Positions 18,010 to 26,949 are shown, counted from the stretch's first letter. The stretch is 64,000 nucleotides of DNA from Thermoprotei archaeon (GCA_017857595.1 JAFMCU010000005.1:1-64000), one strand, 5' to 3'. The notes: generated from the letters alone by a model not told the origin. Translations and numbers: made by a program.

Positions 18010-18825
18010 GTGTCAAAGACCGATGAAATTTATAAATTATTATCTAATAAAACTGTTCGTAAGACAATTTCTTTATTAGCTGAGAAAGGTTCATTGAGAG
18101 CAACTCAAATAATTGAAATGATTGGTTGCTCTCCAGGAACCTTTTATGATGCCTTAAAAAAAATGCAGGAATTTGTCAAGAAAAAAGAAGATGGGAGCTA
18201 TATGTTGACAGATAGAGGTTTAGAACTTTACAATATAATATTAAAACAAGAAAAAGGTCAACCTATGATTGAGAGTCCACTTTTAAGATTTACTCTTAGC
18301 TTACCTTACATATTTCCAATAAGAATTTTTACTTTCTTAAATGAACAAAAGCGAATTCATTTATTTTTATTCTTCGCAATTTTAGTTTATTTAAATAGTT
18401 TAATATTAAGCATCTCGCAAAATCCATTATTATTTTACTTATTAATTCCTATAAAATTAAATTCGATGCCTTTTTTATTTTTTATATATTTTTTTGTAAA
18501 TTCAATAATAAGCTTTGCAATATGCTATTTTTTTTCTATATTGTTTAATTTAATCAGAGACTCATTGAGATTATTTTTTTTATTTCCCTTAACGTATTTA
18601 CCTTCTACGCTATATAATTTAATCATAATTTCATTTAATTTATCTACTAATGACTTTTTGTTCATGACATTACAGGTAGTACCATTATTTTTTACTTTCA
18701 CTTTCATAGTTTCTATATTATGGTCTCAAACAAAATCTAATATTGAAGCTTGCTTTATAGTATCTTTTATACTAATAATGGTAAGCTTATTATCATCTCA
18801 ATTTATATTGTTTAAAATAACCTAG
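18010..18825 (+). CDS. Membrane-anchored HTH protein (winged-helix N-terminus plus about five membrane helices)
   Basis: Residues 1-80 form a winged helix (KTVRKTISLLAEKGSLRATQIIEMIG, then a wing ending in MLTDRGLELYNII). From about residue 110 to the end the protein is strongly hydrophobic, with about five predicted membrane helices separated by short loops. This is a one-component, membrane-bound regulator architecture, perhaps sensing a membrane state or small ligand. It starts at GTG with a leaderless-spaced TATA region covered by a perfect palindrome. The stop is directly followed by the ATG of truD, so the two are co-translated. Confidence 0.7.
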   Translation: MSKTDEIYKLLSNKTVRKTISLLAEKGSLRATQIIEMIGCSPGTFYDALKKMQEFVKKKEDGSYMLTDRGLELYNIILKQEKGQPMIESPLLRFTLSLPYIFPIRIFTFLNEQKRIHLFLFFAILVYLNSLILSISQNPLLFYLLIPIKLNSMPFLFFIYFFVNSIISFAICYFFSILFNLIRDSLRLFFLFPLTYLPSTLYNLIIISFNLSTNDFLFMTLQVVPLFFTFTFIVSILWSQTKSNIEACFIVSFILIMVSLLSSQFILFKIT

Positions 18826-20199
18826 ATGACTTACGACAATCTACTACCATCGTATGAATTTGAAAAATTAATGGGTATTCCTTATTTCTTTACATCTACC
18901 CAACCTATTCATGGAGTGATAAAATATAGAATTGATGATTTTTATGTTGAGGAGATATTTAAAAATGGAATATTTGCTACACAAATCGATTTGCTTAATA
19001 ATTTATTCCCAAATAAGGGCAATTATTTATATGTAGTTATTCAGAAGAGGAATTTAAGCGTGAATGAACTATTAGATTATATATCTAATAAACTACGAAT
19101 AAATAAAAGTAGCATAGGTATATCAGGAATAAAGGATAAGAGAGCTATAACTACACAGATATTATCTCTAAAAGGTATTAATTCTGAACATGTTAAAATT
19201 TTGAATTCATCAAGAGTTAAAATATTAGGCAGTTTCTATTCCTATGGGCCTTTAAGATTGGGTACACATGAAGGCAACCATTTTATAATAATTATAAGAA
19301 ACATAAAATTAAACAAAGACAAATTAATCGAAATCTCTAGCTTTTTGCAGAACTTTTTTAATTTCAATCTAATACCTAATTTTTTTGGTTATCAGAGGTT
19401 TGGCATACCTCGTTCAGTAACACATTTAATTGGTAGAGAACTTCTACTTAACAATTTTGAAAAGGTTATCGATCTTATCTTAGGCTATCCTGACGTATAT
19501 GAACCTGAGGAAATAAGGAATTTTAGGGAAGTATATAATAAAACTAGAGACCTTAATCTTTGTCTTAAATATTTACCAAGCAGCTTGTATTATGAAAAGA
19601 TTGTAATAGAGTACTTATTACAACATCAGAATGATTATGAAGGTGCTATTGCAGCCTTGCCAGCAACAACGCTTAGAATGTTTTTAGAATCTTATTCATC
19701 TTATATCTTCAATATTCTGTTGACCAAGAGACTTTCTTTAGGAATTGAACCTATTAAGGGCGATTTGATAGCTCCATTGGATAGATATACACCTATTAAT
19801 TATTCTTGGGAAATCGGTAGAGAAATTGACTTAGATAAAGCTGTTAAATTAATATCAAATAGGAAGGCAACTCTAGTATTACCTGTTTTAGGTTACAAAA
19901 TAAAATTAGGTTATGGACTTGTTAGAGATATATTAAACGAAATTTTAATCAATGAAGGATTAAGGCTGAAGGATTTTAAGTTTATAGTTCAAAATAAGCC
20001 TGTAATAATTCGTGGCTCCTATAGAAGTGCTTTTGTTAATTTGATAAGTAAATTACGTTATACGATTGAAGAAGATTTGATATTGGATGGGAATGCTTTA
20101 ATACTTGATTTTAGTCTTCCAAGAGGAAGTTATGCAACAATTGTATTAAGAGAATATATGAAATCTCCAAATGAAGGCTTTTATATTGGCAAGATTTAG
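18826..20199 (+). CDS. truD: tRNA pseudouridine(13) synthase TruD
   Basis: Converts U13 in the D-loop of certain tRNAs to pseudouridine. At 457 aa it has the length of archaeal TruD/Pus7 proteins. The catalytic loop is GISGIKDKRA with the nucleophilic Asp near residue 104, and NFFGYQRFG-type family sequence is present as FFGYQRFGIPRS. The C-terminal LPRGSYATIVLREYM also matches the family. It is translationally coupled to the upstream HTH-membrane gene, and its stop overlaps the convergent coiled-coil gene by 4 nt. Confidence 0.94.
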   Translation: MTYDNLLPSYEFEKLMGIPYFFTSTQPIHGVIKYRIDDFYVEEIFKNGIFATQIDLLNNLFPNKGNYLYVVIQKRNLSVNELLDYISNKLRINKSSIGISGIKDKRAITTQILSLKGINSEHVKILNSSRVKILGSFYSYGPLRLGTHEGNHFIIIIRNIKLNKDKLIEISSFLQNFFNFNLIPNFFGYQRFGIPRSVTHLIGRELLLNNFEKVIDLILGYPDVYEPEEIRNFREVYNKTRDLNLCLKYLPSSLYYEKIVIEYLLQHQNDYEGAIAALPATTLRMFLESYSSYIFNILLTKRLSLGIEPIKGDLIAPLDRYTPINYSWEIGREIDLDKAVKLISNRKATLVLPVLGYKIKLGYGLVRDILNEILINEGLRLKDFKFIVQNKPVIIRGSYRSAFVNLISKLRYTIEEDLILDGNALILDFSLPRGSYATIVLREYMKSPNEGFYIGKI

Positions 20200-20441
20200 C
20201 CTAATTTATTTTTTAAATACTCATATAAGTTATGCATATAGTTATAAATCTCATCCAAATTTTTTTCAGCCTTTGAAAGTCTTGCATTTAATTCATCAAC
20301 TTGCTTTTTAACACTATCAACTTCTTGATCTTTTGCCAAATCTTTTGAATGAGTTAATTTTTCTTGGATCGAACTCATCTCCTTTCTTACTTCTTCTAAT
20401 CTAACTTCCAAATCTTTAAGAGTCATGCGCTTAGTAGCCAT
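20196..20441 (-). CDS. Small coiled-coil protein (81 aa), function unknown
   Basis: Almost the whole protein is a charged coiled coil (LEVRLEEVRKEMSSIQEKL and VDELNARLSKAEKNLDEIY). The ORF track starts 42 nt earlier at 20483, but those codons (rich in aat/aaa) look like promoter sequence: a TATA-like run lies about 25 nt before ATG 20441, so the MATKRMTLKD start is preferred. No family is recognised; likely an oligomerisation or chromosome-associated protein. Confidence 0.55.
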   Translation of the reverse strand: MATKRMTLKDLEVRLEEVRKEMSSIQEKLTHSKDLAKDQEVDSVKKQVDELNARLSKAEKNLDEIYNYMHNLYEYLKNKLG

Positions 20442-20537
20442 GAAAAATGTTTTATTTATTTTATTTAAGTAATTTTTTTCCATGGTAAATTATAAAAAAT
20501 TTTAATAATTTCTTGACTTTCTTATGAAATAAGTTAT

Positions 20538-21113
20538 TTATAATAGGGAAATTTCATATGCTATTATTTGACTTATCAAATTTGAAAAAAGCCATGCAGA
20601 CAAAGCTATGAAAGATGCCGTTATGAATTTAATGTTTTTTGCTTTATTCATGTAATAAGTTTGTAATAGTAGAGCCCAAAATATGGCTATGTAAATTATA
20701 ACGTAGCTAAGCGTTATTCTATAGTTGTAAGGTATTAAAAAAATCAAAGCTATTATGATAGCAATTGCATAGGAAATAACTTTAACAGATATTGAATATA
20801 AAAACATGCCAAAATCTTTCTTAGTTTTTACTTCGACTTTAATAATATTAATTGTGAAAAGTATAAGCCCCACGCTGATAAGTGCATCCATCAAGTTTAG
20901 CATACCTTGAATTGCCGACAAAAAAATAGATTCCCTATTAAAATTCTGCAATGTAATCAATTTTAATAAAAAACCTAATGTAAAATACAAAACTAATAGA
21001 ATAATTGGGCCAATAATATCGGGATTTATATTATATTCTAATATGAAAGAGTTTGGTTTATATAGAGATTTTATTGTTCTTTTATAAAATTTTCTTAACC
21101 ATGTAATAAACAT
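20538..21113 (-). CDS. Five-span membrane protein coupled to HMG-CoA reductase
   Basis: A 191-aa integral membrane protein with about five helices and a basic N-terminus (FITWLRKFYKRTIKSLYKP). The layout recalls Yip1-like proteins, but I cannot confirm this. It shares one base with hmgA (TAATG junction), so it is made together with HMG-CoA reductase. A link to membrane lipid production or membrane remodelling is suggested by context only. Confidence 0.6.
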   Translation of the reverse strand: MFITWLRKFYKRTIKSLYKPNSFILEYNINPDIIGPIILLVLYFTLGFLLKLITLQNFNRESIFLSAIQGMLNLMDALISVGLILFTINIIKVEVKTKKDFGMFLYSISVKVISYAIAIIIALIFLIPYNYRITLSYVIIYIAIFWALLLQTYYMNKAKNIKFITASFIALSAWLFSNLISQIIAYEISLL

Positions 21114-22339
21114 TATTTTTTATGTCCACCAAATTCTTCATGTGCCTTTGCTAAATGACCTGATGCTAGAGCTGAAAGTAATGAGATTTCTCCTGCAAGT
21201 ACAGCTGCAGCTATTATTTCACTGAATTTTTTAGCATTAGAACCTGGTGGGTTGCCTGAGCCGTAACATCCTAGTAATTTTAAGCATTCTGATTGGGTGG
21301 ACAAATGCGTTCCTCCTCCTACTGTGCCCACCTCTAATGACGGTAAATAAACACTGACGTATAAATCTCCATTTTCGTTCAATTCAGCAATACTTACTCC
21401 CATGGATGACTCAACAATCTGTGCTGCATCTTGGCCAGTAGCTAAGAATATCCCTGCTACAACGTTTGCAAAATGTGCATTTAATCCATAGCTATGAATA
21501 AAGGAGCTTCCGAGAATATTTTTTCTATAAGCTGTTTCAACAGCTTCTTCAGGAGTAGTTTTAAGTTTATTACGAACAATATCTCTATTTATTGTAGCTT
21601 CAGCTACTACTGTTTTACCCCTACCTAATAACCAGTTTATAGAACTTGTTTTCTTATCAGTACAAAGATTACCGCTTAACGCAATTAATTTTGCATCTTT
21701 GTTATGGTTTAATATATATTTTATAGCAAGATCTGTAGCAATTGTTACCATGTTCATACCCATTGCATCACCTGACTCAGCTTCAAATCTTAACCAAAGA
21801 TTTCTTCCTAAGATCCAATGTTTTATATTTTTAAGTTTTAAATGTTTTGATCTACTTTCGAAAACATCTTTTATATCATTAAAATGTTCTTTAATCCATT
21901 CTACTATTTCTAATGCATGCGTAATATTCTTTACTTTTATCAATGGCGCTCTTGTCATTTTATCATCTAAGATTTTAGTGTATACATAGCCACTTTCATA
22001 TAGTGCTGAACAGCCTCTGTTTACGCTAGCAACCAAAGCACCCTCTGTTGTTGCAATTGGTATGTAAAATTCACCATTTGCATAATCACCTTTTATCATA
22101 ATTGGGCCAGCAATACCAACTGGTATTTGTATACATCCGATCGCATTTTCAATGTTTTTGTTGTATGTTGAATTCAAATCAATGTGATATTTACCAATAT
22201 TTTCCAAACTAACACCAATTTTATTTTCTAAAAATTTTCTTCTCAACTCAGCAGCTTTGTTCACATCCTTGGTTATTTTTTCTATTTCATACAATTTCAA
22301 ATTACCTTTTTCTATTTCATTGACAATATCTAACTCCAT
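21113..22339 (-). CDS. hmgA: 3-hydroxy-3-methylglutaryl-CoA reductase
   Basis: Makes mevalonate from HMG-CoA with NADPH, the committed step for archaeal isoprenoid lipids. It is a class I enzyme of 408 aa without a membrane anchor. The catalytic Glu is in TTEGALVASVNRG, the cofactor site is GDAMGMNMV, the Asp is in TGQDAAQIVESS, and the catalytic His is in SGHLAKAH near the C-terminus. The GSGNPPGSNAKKF loop is also typical. It is divergent from the oxidoreductase at 22392 and followed by the coupled membrane protein. Confidence 0.97.
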   Translation of the reverse strand: MELDIVNEIEKGNLKLYEIEKITKDVNKAAELRRKFLENKIGVSLENIGKYHIDLNSTYNKNIENAIGCIQIPVGIAGPIMIKGDYANGEFYIPIATTEGALVASVNRGCSALYESGYVYTKILDDKMTRAPLIKVKNITHALEIVEWIKEHFNDIKDVFESRSKHLKLKNIKHWILGRNLWLRFEAESGDAMGMNMVTIATDLAIKYILNHNKDAKLIALSGNLCTDKKTSSINWLLGRGKTVVAEATINRDIVRNKLKTTPEEAVETAYRKNILGSSFIHSYGLNAHFANVVAGIFLATGQDAAQIVESSMGVSIAELNENGDLYVSVYLPSLEVGTVGGGTHLSTQSECLKLLGCYGSGNPPGSNAKKFSEIIAAAVLAGEISLLSALASGHLAKAHEEFGGHKK

Positions 22340-22391
22340 TAATTCATAATATCTATAAAGAAAATTATCATTATGTATTAATTTTATTTGT

Positions 22392-23633
22392 ATGAAAATT
22401 TTGGTTGTTGGTGCTGGAGCTGCAGGAATTGAGGCTTCATTTGTAGCATCTGAACTTGGTTCTAAAGTTTTTTTAGTGGATAAATTTGAAATAGGTGGAA
22501 ATTACATAAATAGGACATGTATTCCTTCTAAATTTCTTATAAGATTTATAAAAGGTAGAAATATTCAAAAAGCCCTGAAATTAGCAAAAAGGGAAATTCA
22601 TTTGTACAGGAGAAATATTATAAATGAATTAAATAGTAAAGATATAGTCTTTCATAAAGCAAAATTCTTCATAACAAACACTGGCTTTAAAATAAAAGAG
22701 ACTAGCATAGGGGACGTCTCTAAAATAATACTATGTAATGGAAGTGAACCAATAGTTCCTAATATCAAAGGTAAAGAATACTTAACGTATTCTAACGAAT
22801 TACTTGAGAAAATTGAAAACTACAATAGTATTTGTATAATAGGTTCTGGTCCTGAAGGAATAGAAATGCATGAAATTTTTTCAAAAGCAAAAATTAATAC
22901 ATTTATAGTTGAGAAAAAAGATCGAATTCTTTCAATAGAAGACGAAGATATTTCAAAAATATACGAAAAAATTTTAGAGAATAGAAATGCTAAAATAATA
23001 TTAAATAACTCAGTAATCGGTGTTAAGAAAGTTGGTAATAATTTTAAGGTGATATTGGCAGATTCTTCAGAAATTAAAGTTGATTGCGTAGTGTCCTGTG
23101 TAGGTTGGAGACCTAATTATGAAGGTATAGAAGAAATCTTAAAAAACAATCGCTTGGTTGTTGACGAACGACTAATGGTTAATGATAAAATTTATGCGGC
23201 TGGAGATGTAGTAAAAGTTGCATCAGCAAGTATTGCAAAAATCCAAGGAAATATAGCCGCTAAAAATGCACTAGGGATGAATAAAATTTATAACTTTGAA
23301 AACTTAATACCACATACAATATTTACTTCACCCCAAATATCTGTAGTAGGAATTAAAGAGAATGATATTAAACATAATAAAGATTATAAGATCATCAAAT
23401 TATCAAACATTGATCTGAAAGAATTATATTCAATCAATAATTTTTATTTAAAAATTATTTTAAAGAACGATTTAATTGTAGGTGCAGCATGTATTTCTGA
23501 AAGGGCAGATGAAATAATAAATTTCTTCTCATTTTTAATTTCAAAAAATGTAAGATTATCAGAATTATCTTCCCTCATTCCTACACATCCTTCAATCTAT
23601 GAAGAAATATTAGATTACTTAAAATCAAAATAG
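22392..23633 (+). CDS. Disulfide oxidoreductase-family flavoprotein lacking one redox cysteine
   Basis: Same fold as the gene at the left edge: FAD motif GAGAAGIEAS at the N-terminus, NAD motif IGSGPEGIEMHE (about residue 152), second FAD motif IYAAGDVVKV, and a C-terminal HPSIYEE that keeps the His-Glu pair. The active site reads GGNYINRTCIPSK, so the first Cys of CxxxxC is Tyr and no redox disulfide can form. At 413 aa it is slightly short. It may be a single-cysteine NAD(P)H oxidase/reductase or have a new acceptor. Its 3' end overlaps the convergent regulator by 19 nt. Confidence 0.85.
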   Translation: MKILVVGAGAAGIEASFVASELGSKVFLVDKFEIGGNYINRTCIPSKFLIRFIKGRNIQKALKLAKREIHLYRRNIINELNSKDIVFHKAKFFITNTGFKIKETSIGDVSKIILCNGSEPIVPNIKGKEYLTYSNELLEKIENYNSICIIGSGPEGIEMHEIFSKAKINTFIVEKKDRILSIEDEDISKIYEKILENRNAKIILNNSVIGVKKVGNNFKVILADSSEIKVDCVVSCVGWRPNYEGIEEILKNNRLVVDERLMVNDKIYAAGDVVKVASASIAKIQGNIAAKNALGMNKIYNFENLIPHTIFTSPQISVVGIKENDIKHNKDYKIIKLSNIDLKELYSINNFYLKIILKNDLIVGAACISERADEIINFFSFLISKNVRLSELSSLIPTHPSIYEEILDYLKSK

Positions 23634-24268
23634 ATAAGTTTCTTTAGTAAATTATAAAAAGCTGCGTAAGCTCCATTTTTAGCTCCTTTCTCATTATCTG
23701 AACCGGAGATAATTATTACATCGCCTTCATCATAAGTTGTTTTGTTTAATAAAAATCGGGTACATTCTGTATAGTTTCCATTGAATTCAAAGCCGTCTGG
23801 GAAATAAAATTTTCCAGCTTTATATACTAATGTTACTAAAATGTTAGCACCGAATTTTATGGCTGTGTCTCTTTCTTCTATTCCTTTTTTAATTTTTTCC
23901 GATAAATTTGATGTAATTAAGCAATAATTGTGTCTCTGACCTGTTAGCTTGTTAAATACTATTTCAGGTAATTCAAATTCTTTTTTTATATACTTGATCA
24001 GAATGTTATATATTGAGTTACCTTTTTCTTTTAAAAGTATGCCTGATTTTATTATACTGATTAATTCTAAATTTTTCATTCTCTTTATCATGGTTCGTAT
24101 ACTTCCTTCCCCAATATTTAGAAGCTTAGCTAATTTAGTTCTAGAAATTATTTTATAATCACCTATGTATTTTATTGCTTGCAATACATCTATAACGTTA
24201 AAACTTTGAGCATGCCTTTTTTGCCAATGAGCTAATATTTCAATTGAATTTAGCTTTTCTTTATGCAC
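23615..24268 (-). CDS. HTH transcriptional regulator with C-terminal ligand-type domain (DUF4443-like)
   Basis: A 217-aa protein. The N-terminus holds a winged helix (about 20-85, SRTKLAKLLNIGEGSIRTMIKRM as recognition helix region). The C-terminal half (about 100-215) is alpha/beta with ILVTLVYKAGKFYFPDGFEF and IIISGSDNEKGAKNGAYAAF, which I associate with the archaeal DUF4443 group; this is from memory. It begins with GTG at leaderless distance from a TATA-like box. It diverges from the ECF/DUF4430 pair, with a 17-bp palindrome between them, and is the obvious candidate regulator of that pair. Confidence 0.72.
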   Translation of the reverse strand: MHKEKLNSIEILAHWQKRHAQSFNVIDVLQAIKYIGDYKIISRTKLAKLLNIGEGSIRTMIKRMKNLELISIIKSGILLKEKGNSIYNILIKYIKKEFELPEIVFNKLTGQRHNYCLITSNLSEKIKKGIEERDTAIKFGANILVTLVYKAGKFYFPDGFEFNGNYTECTRFLLNKTTYDEGDVIIISGSDNEKGAKNGAYAAFYNLLKKLIYFDFK

Positions 24269-24305
24269 TATTTTTTAAATGGTTTATATAAAATATAAAC
24301 TTAAG

Positions 24306-24331
24306 ATTTATATATTGGATAATTTATCCAA
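24306..24331 (+). promoter_or_regulatory. Promoter with 17-bp palindromic operator before the ECF-type transporter genes
   Basis: A TATA box (atttatata, about 24306-24314) is centred some 28 nt before ATG 24340. Immediately after it lies TTGGATAA-T-TTATCCAA (24315-24331), a perfect 8-bp-arm palindrome with one central base. It occupies the space between TATA and transcription start, the standard repressor position in archaea. The divergent HTH gene (start 24268) is the likely binder. Confidence 0.65.
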
Positions 24332-24339
24332 TTTTTAAT

Positions 24340-24873
24340 ATGAAGGTCAAAATCGTAGCTACGGCATTATTAATAGCAACCGCATTAGCAACAAATTATG
24401 CTCTAATATGGCTTCTCAACATAAAATTAATGGACGGGATAATATTTCTAATAAGTTATGCGTTTGGTGTTTATTATGGTTTAATTGCCGCTATAATAAT
24501 TTGGGTTATATATGGTACACTAAATCCTTACGGTTTCAATTTGTTATCTTTAATGATCGTAATCTCAGGTGAAATGGTTTATGTAATATTTGGATCACTG
24601 CTTAGAAAAATATATCCATTAGATAACATAAAAAGTATAATTAATGGTAAATTAACAATTGTAGCATTATTTGGTTTAATTTCTACTTTATTTTATGATT
24701 TGTATACAAACGCTCTAGTTGGTATCATATGGTACAATTCATGGTTAATGGGTCTTTTAACTATGAACTTCCCATATCCATTTGGATTAGTACATGAAAT
24801 TTCCAATTTATTCCTAATACCACTTGTCTTATCAGCAGGTGTTCTTATAATGAAGAGGACTGGAATAATATGA
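24340..24873 (+). CDS. ECF-type vitamin transporter S component (putative)
   Basis: A 177-aa integral membrane protein with five to six helices. The substrate-binding-type loops (YAFGVYYGLIAAIIIWVIYG and the NPYGFNLLSL segment) resemble S components of energy-coupling-factor transporters, including those found with DUF4430 proteins that are linked to cobalamin-type ligands. No ATPase (EcfA) or EcfT gene is in the window, so a shared energising module elsewhere would be needed. It overlaps the next gene by 4 nt and is preceded by a palindromic operator. The substrate is not shown by the sequence. Confidence 0.62.
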   Translation: MKVKIVATALLIATALATNYALIWLLNIKLMDGIIFLISYAFGVYYGLIAAIIIWVIYGTLNPYGFNLLSLMIVISGEMVYVIFGSLLRKIYPLDNIKSIINGKLTIVALFGLISTLFYDLYTNALVGIIWYNSWLMGLLTMNFPYPFGLVHEISNLFLIPLVLSAGVLIMKRTGII

Positions 24874-25361
24874 GTAAAGCAGCAAATAGGTGGTTGTATG
24901 TTTCAGCAGCCTTAGCAATACTTGTAATAATTTTTGCATCAACAACTGCGTATTATTATTCCCAATCACAATATTACAGTTCACAATATCAAAATTTAGT
25001 AAACATACTCAATCAGAAAAAATATAAGATAAGCGTATCAATGGGTATAGAATTTCCAAATAAAACTATCATATGGTTTAATGATTCTAATGTAAATGTA
25101 AATACAACTTTATGGCAGTACATGCTCTCAAAATTAGATGGAAAAGTGACGTATCAAAACTATACAAGTTTTGGTGCCTGTGGCATATTTGTAACAGGTA
25201 TTATGGGAGTAACAGATAACAAAACATGGTATTGGTTAATATTCTATTATGTAAAGGGAGCAAAAACATGGTCAATGCTACCTGTGGGAGTAAGCTGCTA
25301 TACTTTACAAGACGGAGATGTACTTCTCTGGAATTATACAAATGAAACTGGATTTGCTTAA
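24870..25361 (+). CDS. Membrane-anchored extracellular DUF4430-like protein (putative vitamin-binding partner)
   Basis: An N-terminal membrane anchor (about 9-30, LYVSAALAILVIIFASTTAYY) is followed by an extracellular domain of about 120 residues rich in Trp and Tyr. The C-terminal WYWLIFYYVKG, LPVGVSCYTLQDGDVLLW pattern matches the DUF4430 (transcobalamin-like) domain. Coupled by ATGA overlap to the ECF S-like gene, it probably captures the substrate at the cell surface; cobalamin or a related corrinoid is the leading guess, by family association only. Confidence 0.65.
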   Translation: MSKAANRWLYVSAALAILVIIFASTTAYYYSQSQYYSSQYQNLVNILNQKKYKISVSMGIEFPNKTIIWFNDSNVNVNTTLWQYMLSKLDGKVTYQNYTSFGACGIFVTGIMGVTDNKTWYWLIFYYVKGAKTWSMLPVGVSCYTLQDGDVLLWNYTNETGFA

Positions 25362-25396
25362 TTAATTAATATTTTTTATTCAACATTTTATTCTTA

Positions 25397-26188
25397 ATGC
25401 TTACTGCTGAATTACTAGTTGTAGGTAGGGAAATTTTGTATGGAAGAACTTTGGATACAAATTCAAACTGGATCTGCAATGAATTAGTTAGATTAGGAAT
25501 AAGAGTTAGAAGGATTTATGTAGTAGATGACATTTACGAGGAAATATCTGAAATTGTACATTTAATTTTGCAAAGAAAACCAAATATTTGTATAAGTACA
25601 GGAGGCCTAGGTCCCACTTTTGATGATATAACAGTTGAATCAATCTCTAAAGCATTAAATATTGAATTGGAAGAAAATTCTATTGCAATTTCATATATTC
25701 ATGATTTCTTGAAACGTAGAAATTTGGAATTAACTAAAGAAAGAAGGAAAATGGCAATTTTACCAAAAGGTGCTATTCCATTAAAAAATGAAGTTGGTAC
25801 AGCACCCGGAGTTTATCTTAAGTATAATTTAATCCATTTTTTTATATTACCCGGTATACCTTCGGAGATGAAATTTATCTTTTTGAATCATGTAAAGCCA
25901 ATTATTGAAAATATGCAAGGAAGAGATTATTTTGGAGAAATTAACATTGAAATAAAAGGAATTCCTGAATCTGATCTTTCTAAAATAATAAATAAAATAA
26001 AAGATAATTATCCTGATTTTTATTTTAAGTCAAATCCAAGAGGATTGGATGAAGGTAAAAGCGTAATTTTGCTTAACATCTCTATTTTCACTTCTGATAA
26101 AAATAAACTCTCGTTATTTGAAAAAATAAAAGAAGATTTATGGAATAATTTAAAAGGCATTGCTTCAAGTATTAAAGTTATCGAATGA
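25397..26188 (+). CDS. CinA/MoaB-like molybdopterin-binding-fold protein
   Basis: A 263-aa protein of the MoCF_biosynth fold. GREILYGRTLDTNSNWI, ISTGGLGPTFDDITVESI and PGVYLKYN-IHFFILPGIPSEM are the CinA N-terminal domain hallmarks; the C-terminal CinA deamidase domain is absent, as in most archaeal homologues. Possible roles are pyridine nucleotide (ADP-ribose) hydrolysis or molybdopterin-like binding; not decided here. It overlaps the GPN GTPase by 4 nt. A TATA-like box lies about 25 nt before its ATG. Confidence 0.85.
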   Translation: MLTAELLVVGREILYGRTLDTNSNWICNELVRLGIRVRRIYVVDDIYEEISEIVHLILQRKPNICISTGGLGPTFDDITVESISKALNIELEENSIAISYIHDFLKRRNLELTKERRKMAILPKGAIPLKNEVGTAPGVYLKYNLIHFFILPGIPSEMKFIFLNHVKPIIENMQGRDYFGEINIEIKGIPESDLSKIINKIKDNYPDFYFKSNPRGLDEGKSVILLNISIFTSDKNKLSLFEKIKEDLWNNLKGIASSIKVIE

Positions 26189-26949
26189 CATCAAAATATA
26201 TATATGTTTTAGGAACAGCAGGCTCTGGCAAATCAACACTTGTCTCTGTACTTGAATCTACATTTCAGAAATATAAAAAATATGCTATATTGGTTAATTT
26301 GGATCCTGGCGCTGAAGAATTGCCATATCAACCTACAGTTGATATCAGGAATTTTATAAGTCTTAATGATGTAATGAAAAAATACAAACTAGGTCCAAAT
26401 GGAGCTTTAATCGTTGCAACCGATATAATGGTGAATTATTTACCAGACATTAAAAAAATTATAGATAGCGAAAATACAGATTATGTGGTTATCGATACAC
26501 CAGGTCAGCTTGAATTATTTGCCTATCGTGAAACAGGAGTACGTGTTCTAAATTCTTTCTCAAAGACTGATTCATTAATTTTATTTTTAATGGATTCTTT
26601 TCTAGCTCAAAGGTCGAATGTTTTTGCTTCATTATTACTATTGTCCTATTCAATACAAGCAAGATTTTTGTTACCTTATTTATTGGTATTATCAAAAATT
26701 GATTTAATAGATGAGGAAAAGCTAGAGAAGATAACAGAATGGTCTGAAGATTTAAGTAAATTGGAGGAGGCTTTGCAAGAAGATTCTGCAATGACAAGAG
26801 AAATTTATTTGAATTTAGTACCTATATTTAGTAATTTATTCATACCGTCTTTGATCCCTGTTTCAGCAATAAATAATACAGGCATCTTGGACTTATACAG
26901 TTCAATTCAACGTATATTTGGGACAGAGGATGAATTTAGCAATGAATAA
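26185..26949 (+). CDS. GPN-loop GTPase
   Basis: A 254-aa SIMIBI-class GTPase. Walker A is GTAGSGKST (about 10-18), followed by NLDPGAEELPYQPTVDIR (G2 region), the diagnostic GPN tripeptide in LGPNGALIV (about 70-73), DTPGQLELF (G3) and a LSKID guanine-specificity motif. Archaeal homologues (for example PAB0955) are dimeric; eukaryotic Gpn proteins assist RNA polymerase II assembly, and an RNA polymerase-related role is inferred here. It is translationally coupled to the CinA-like gene. Confidence 0.93.
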   Translation: MTSKYIYVLGTAGSGKSTLVSVLESTFQKYKKYAILVNLDPGAEELPYQPTVDIRNFISLNDVMKKYKLGPNGALIVATDIMVNYLPDIKKIIDSENTDYVVIDTPGQLELFAYRETGVRVLNSFSKTDSLILFLMDSFLAQRSNVFASLLLLSYSIQARFLLPYLLVLSKIDLIDEEKLEKITEWSEDLSKLEEALQEDSAMTREIYLNLVPIFSNLFIPSLIPVSAINNTGILDLYSSIQRIFGTEDEFSNE

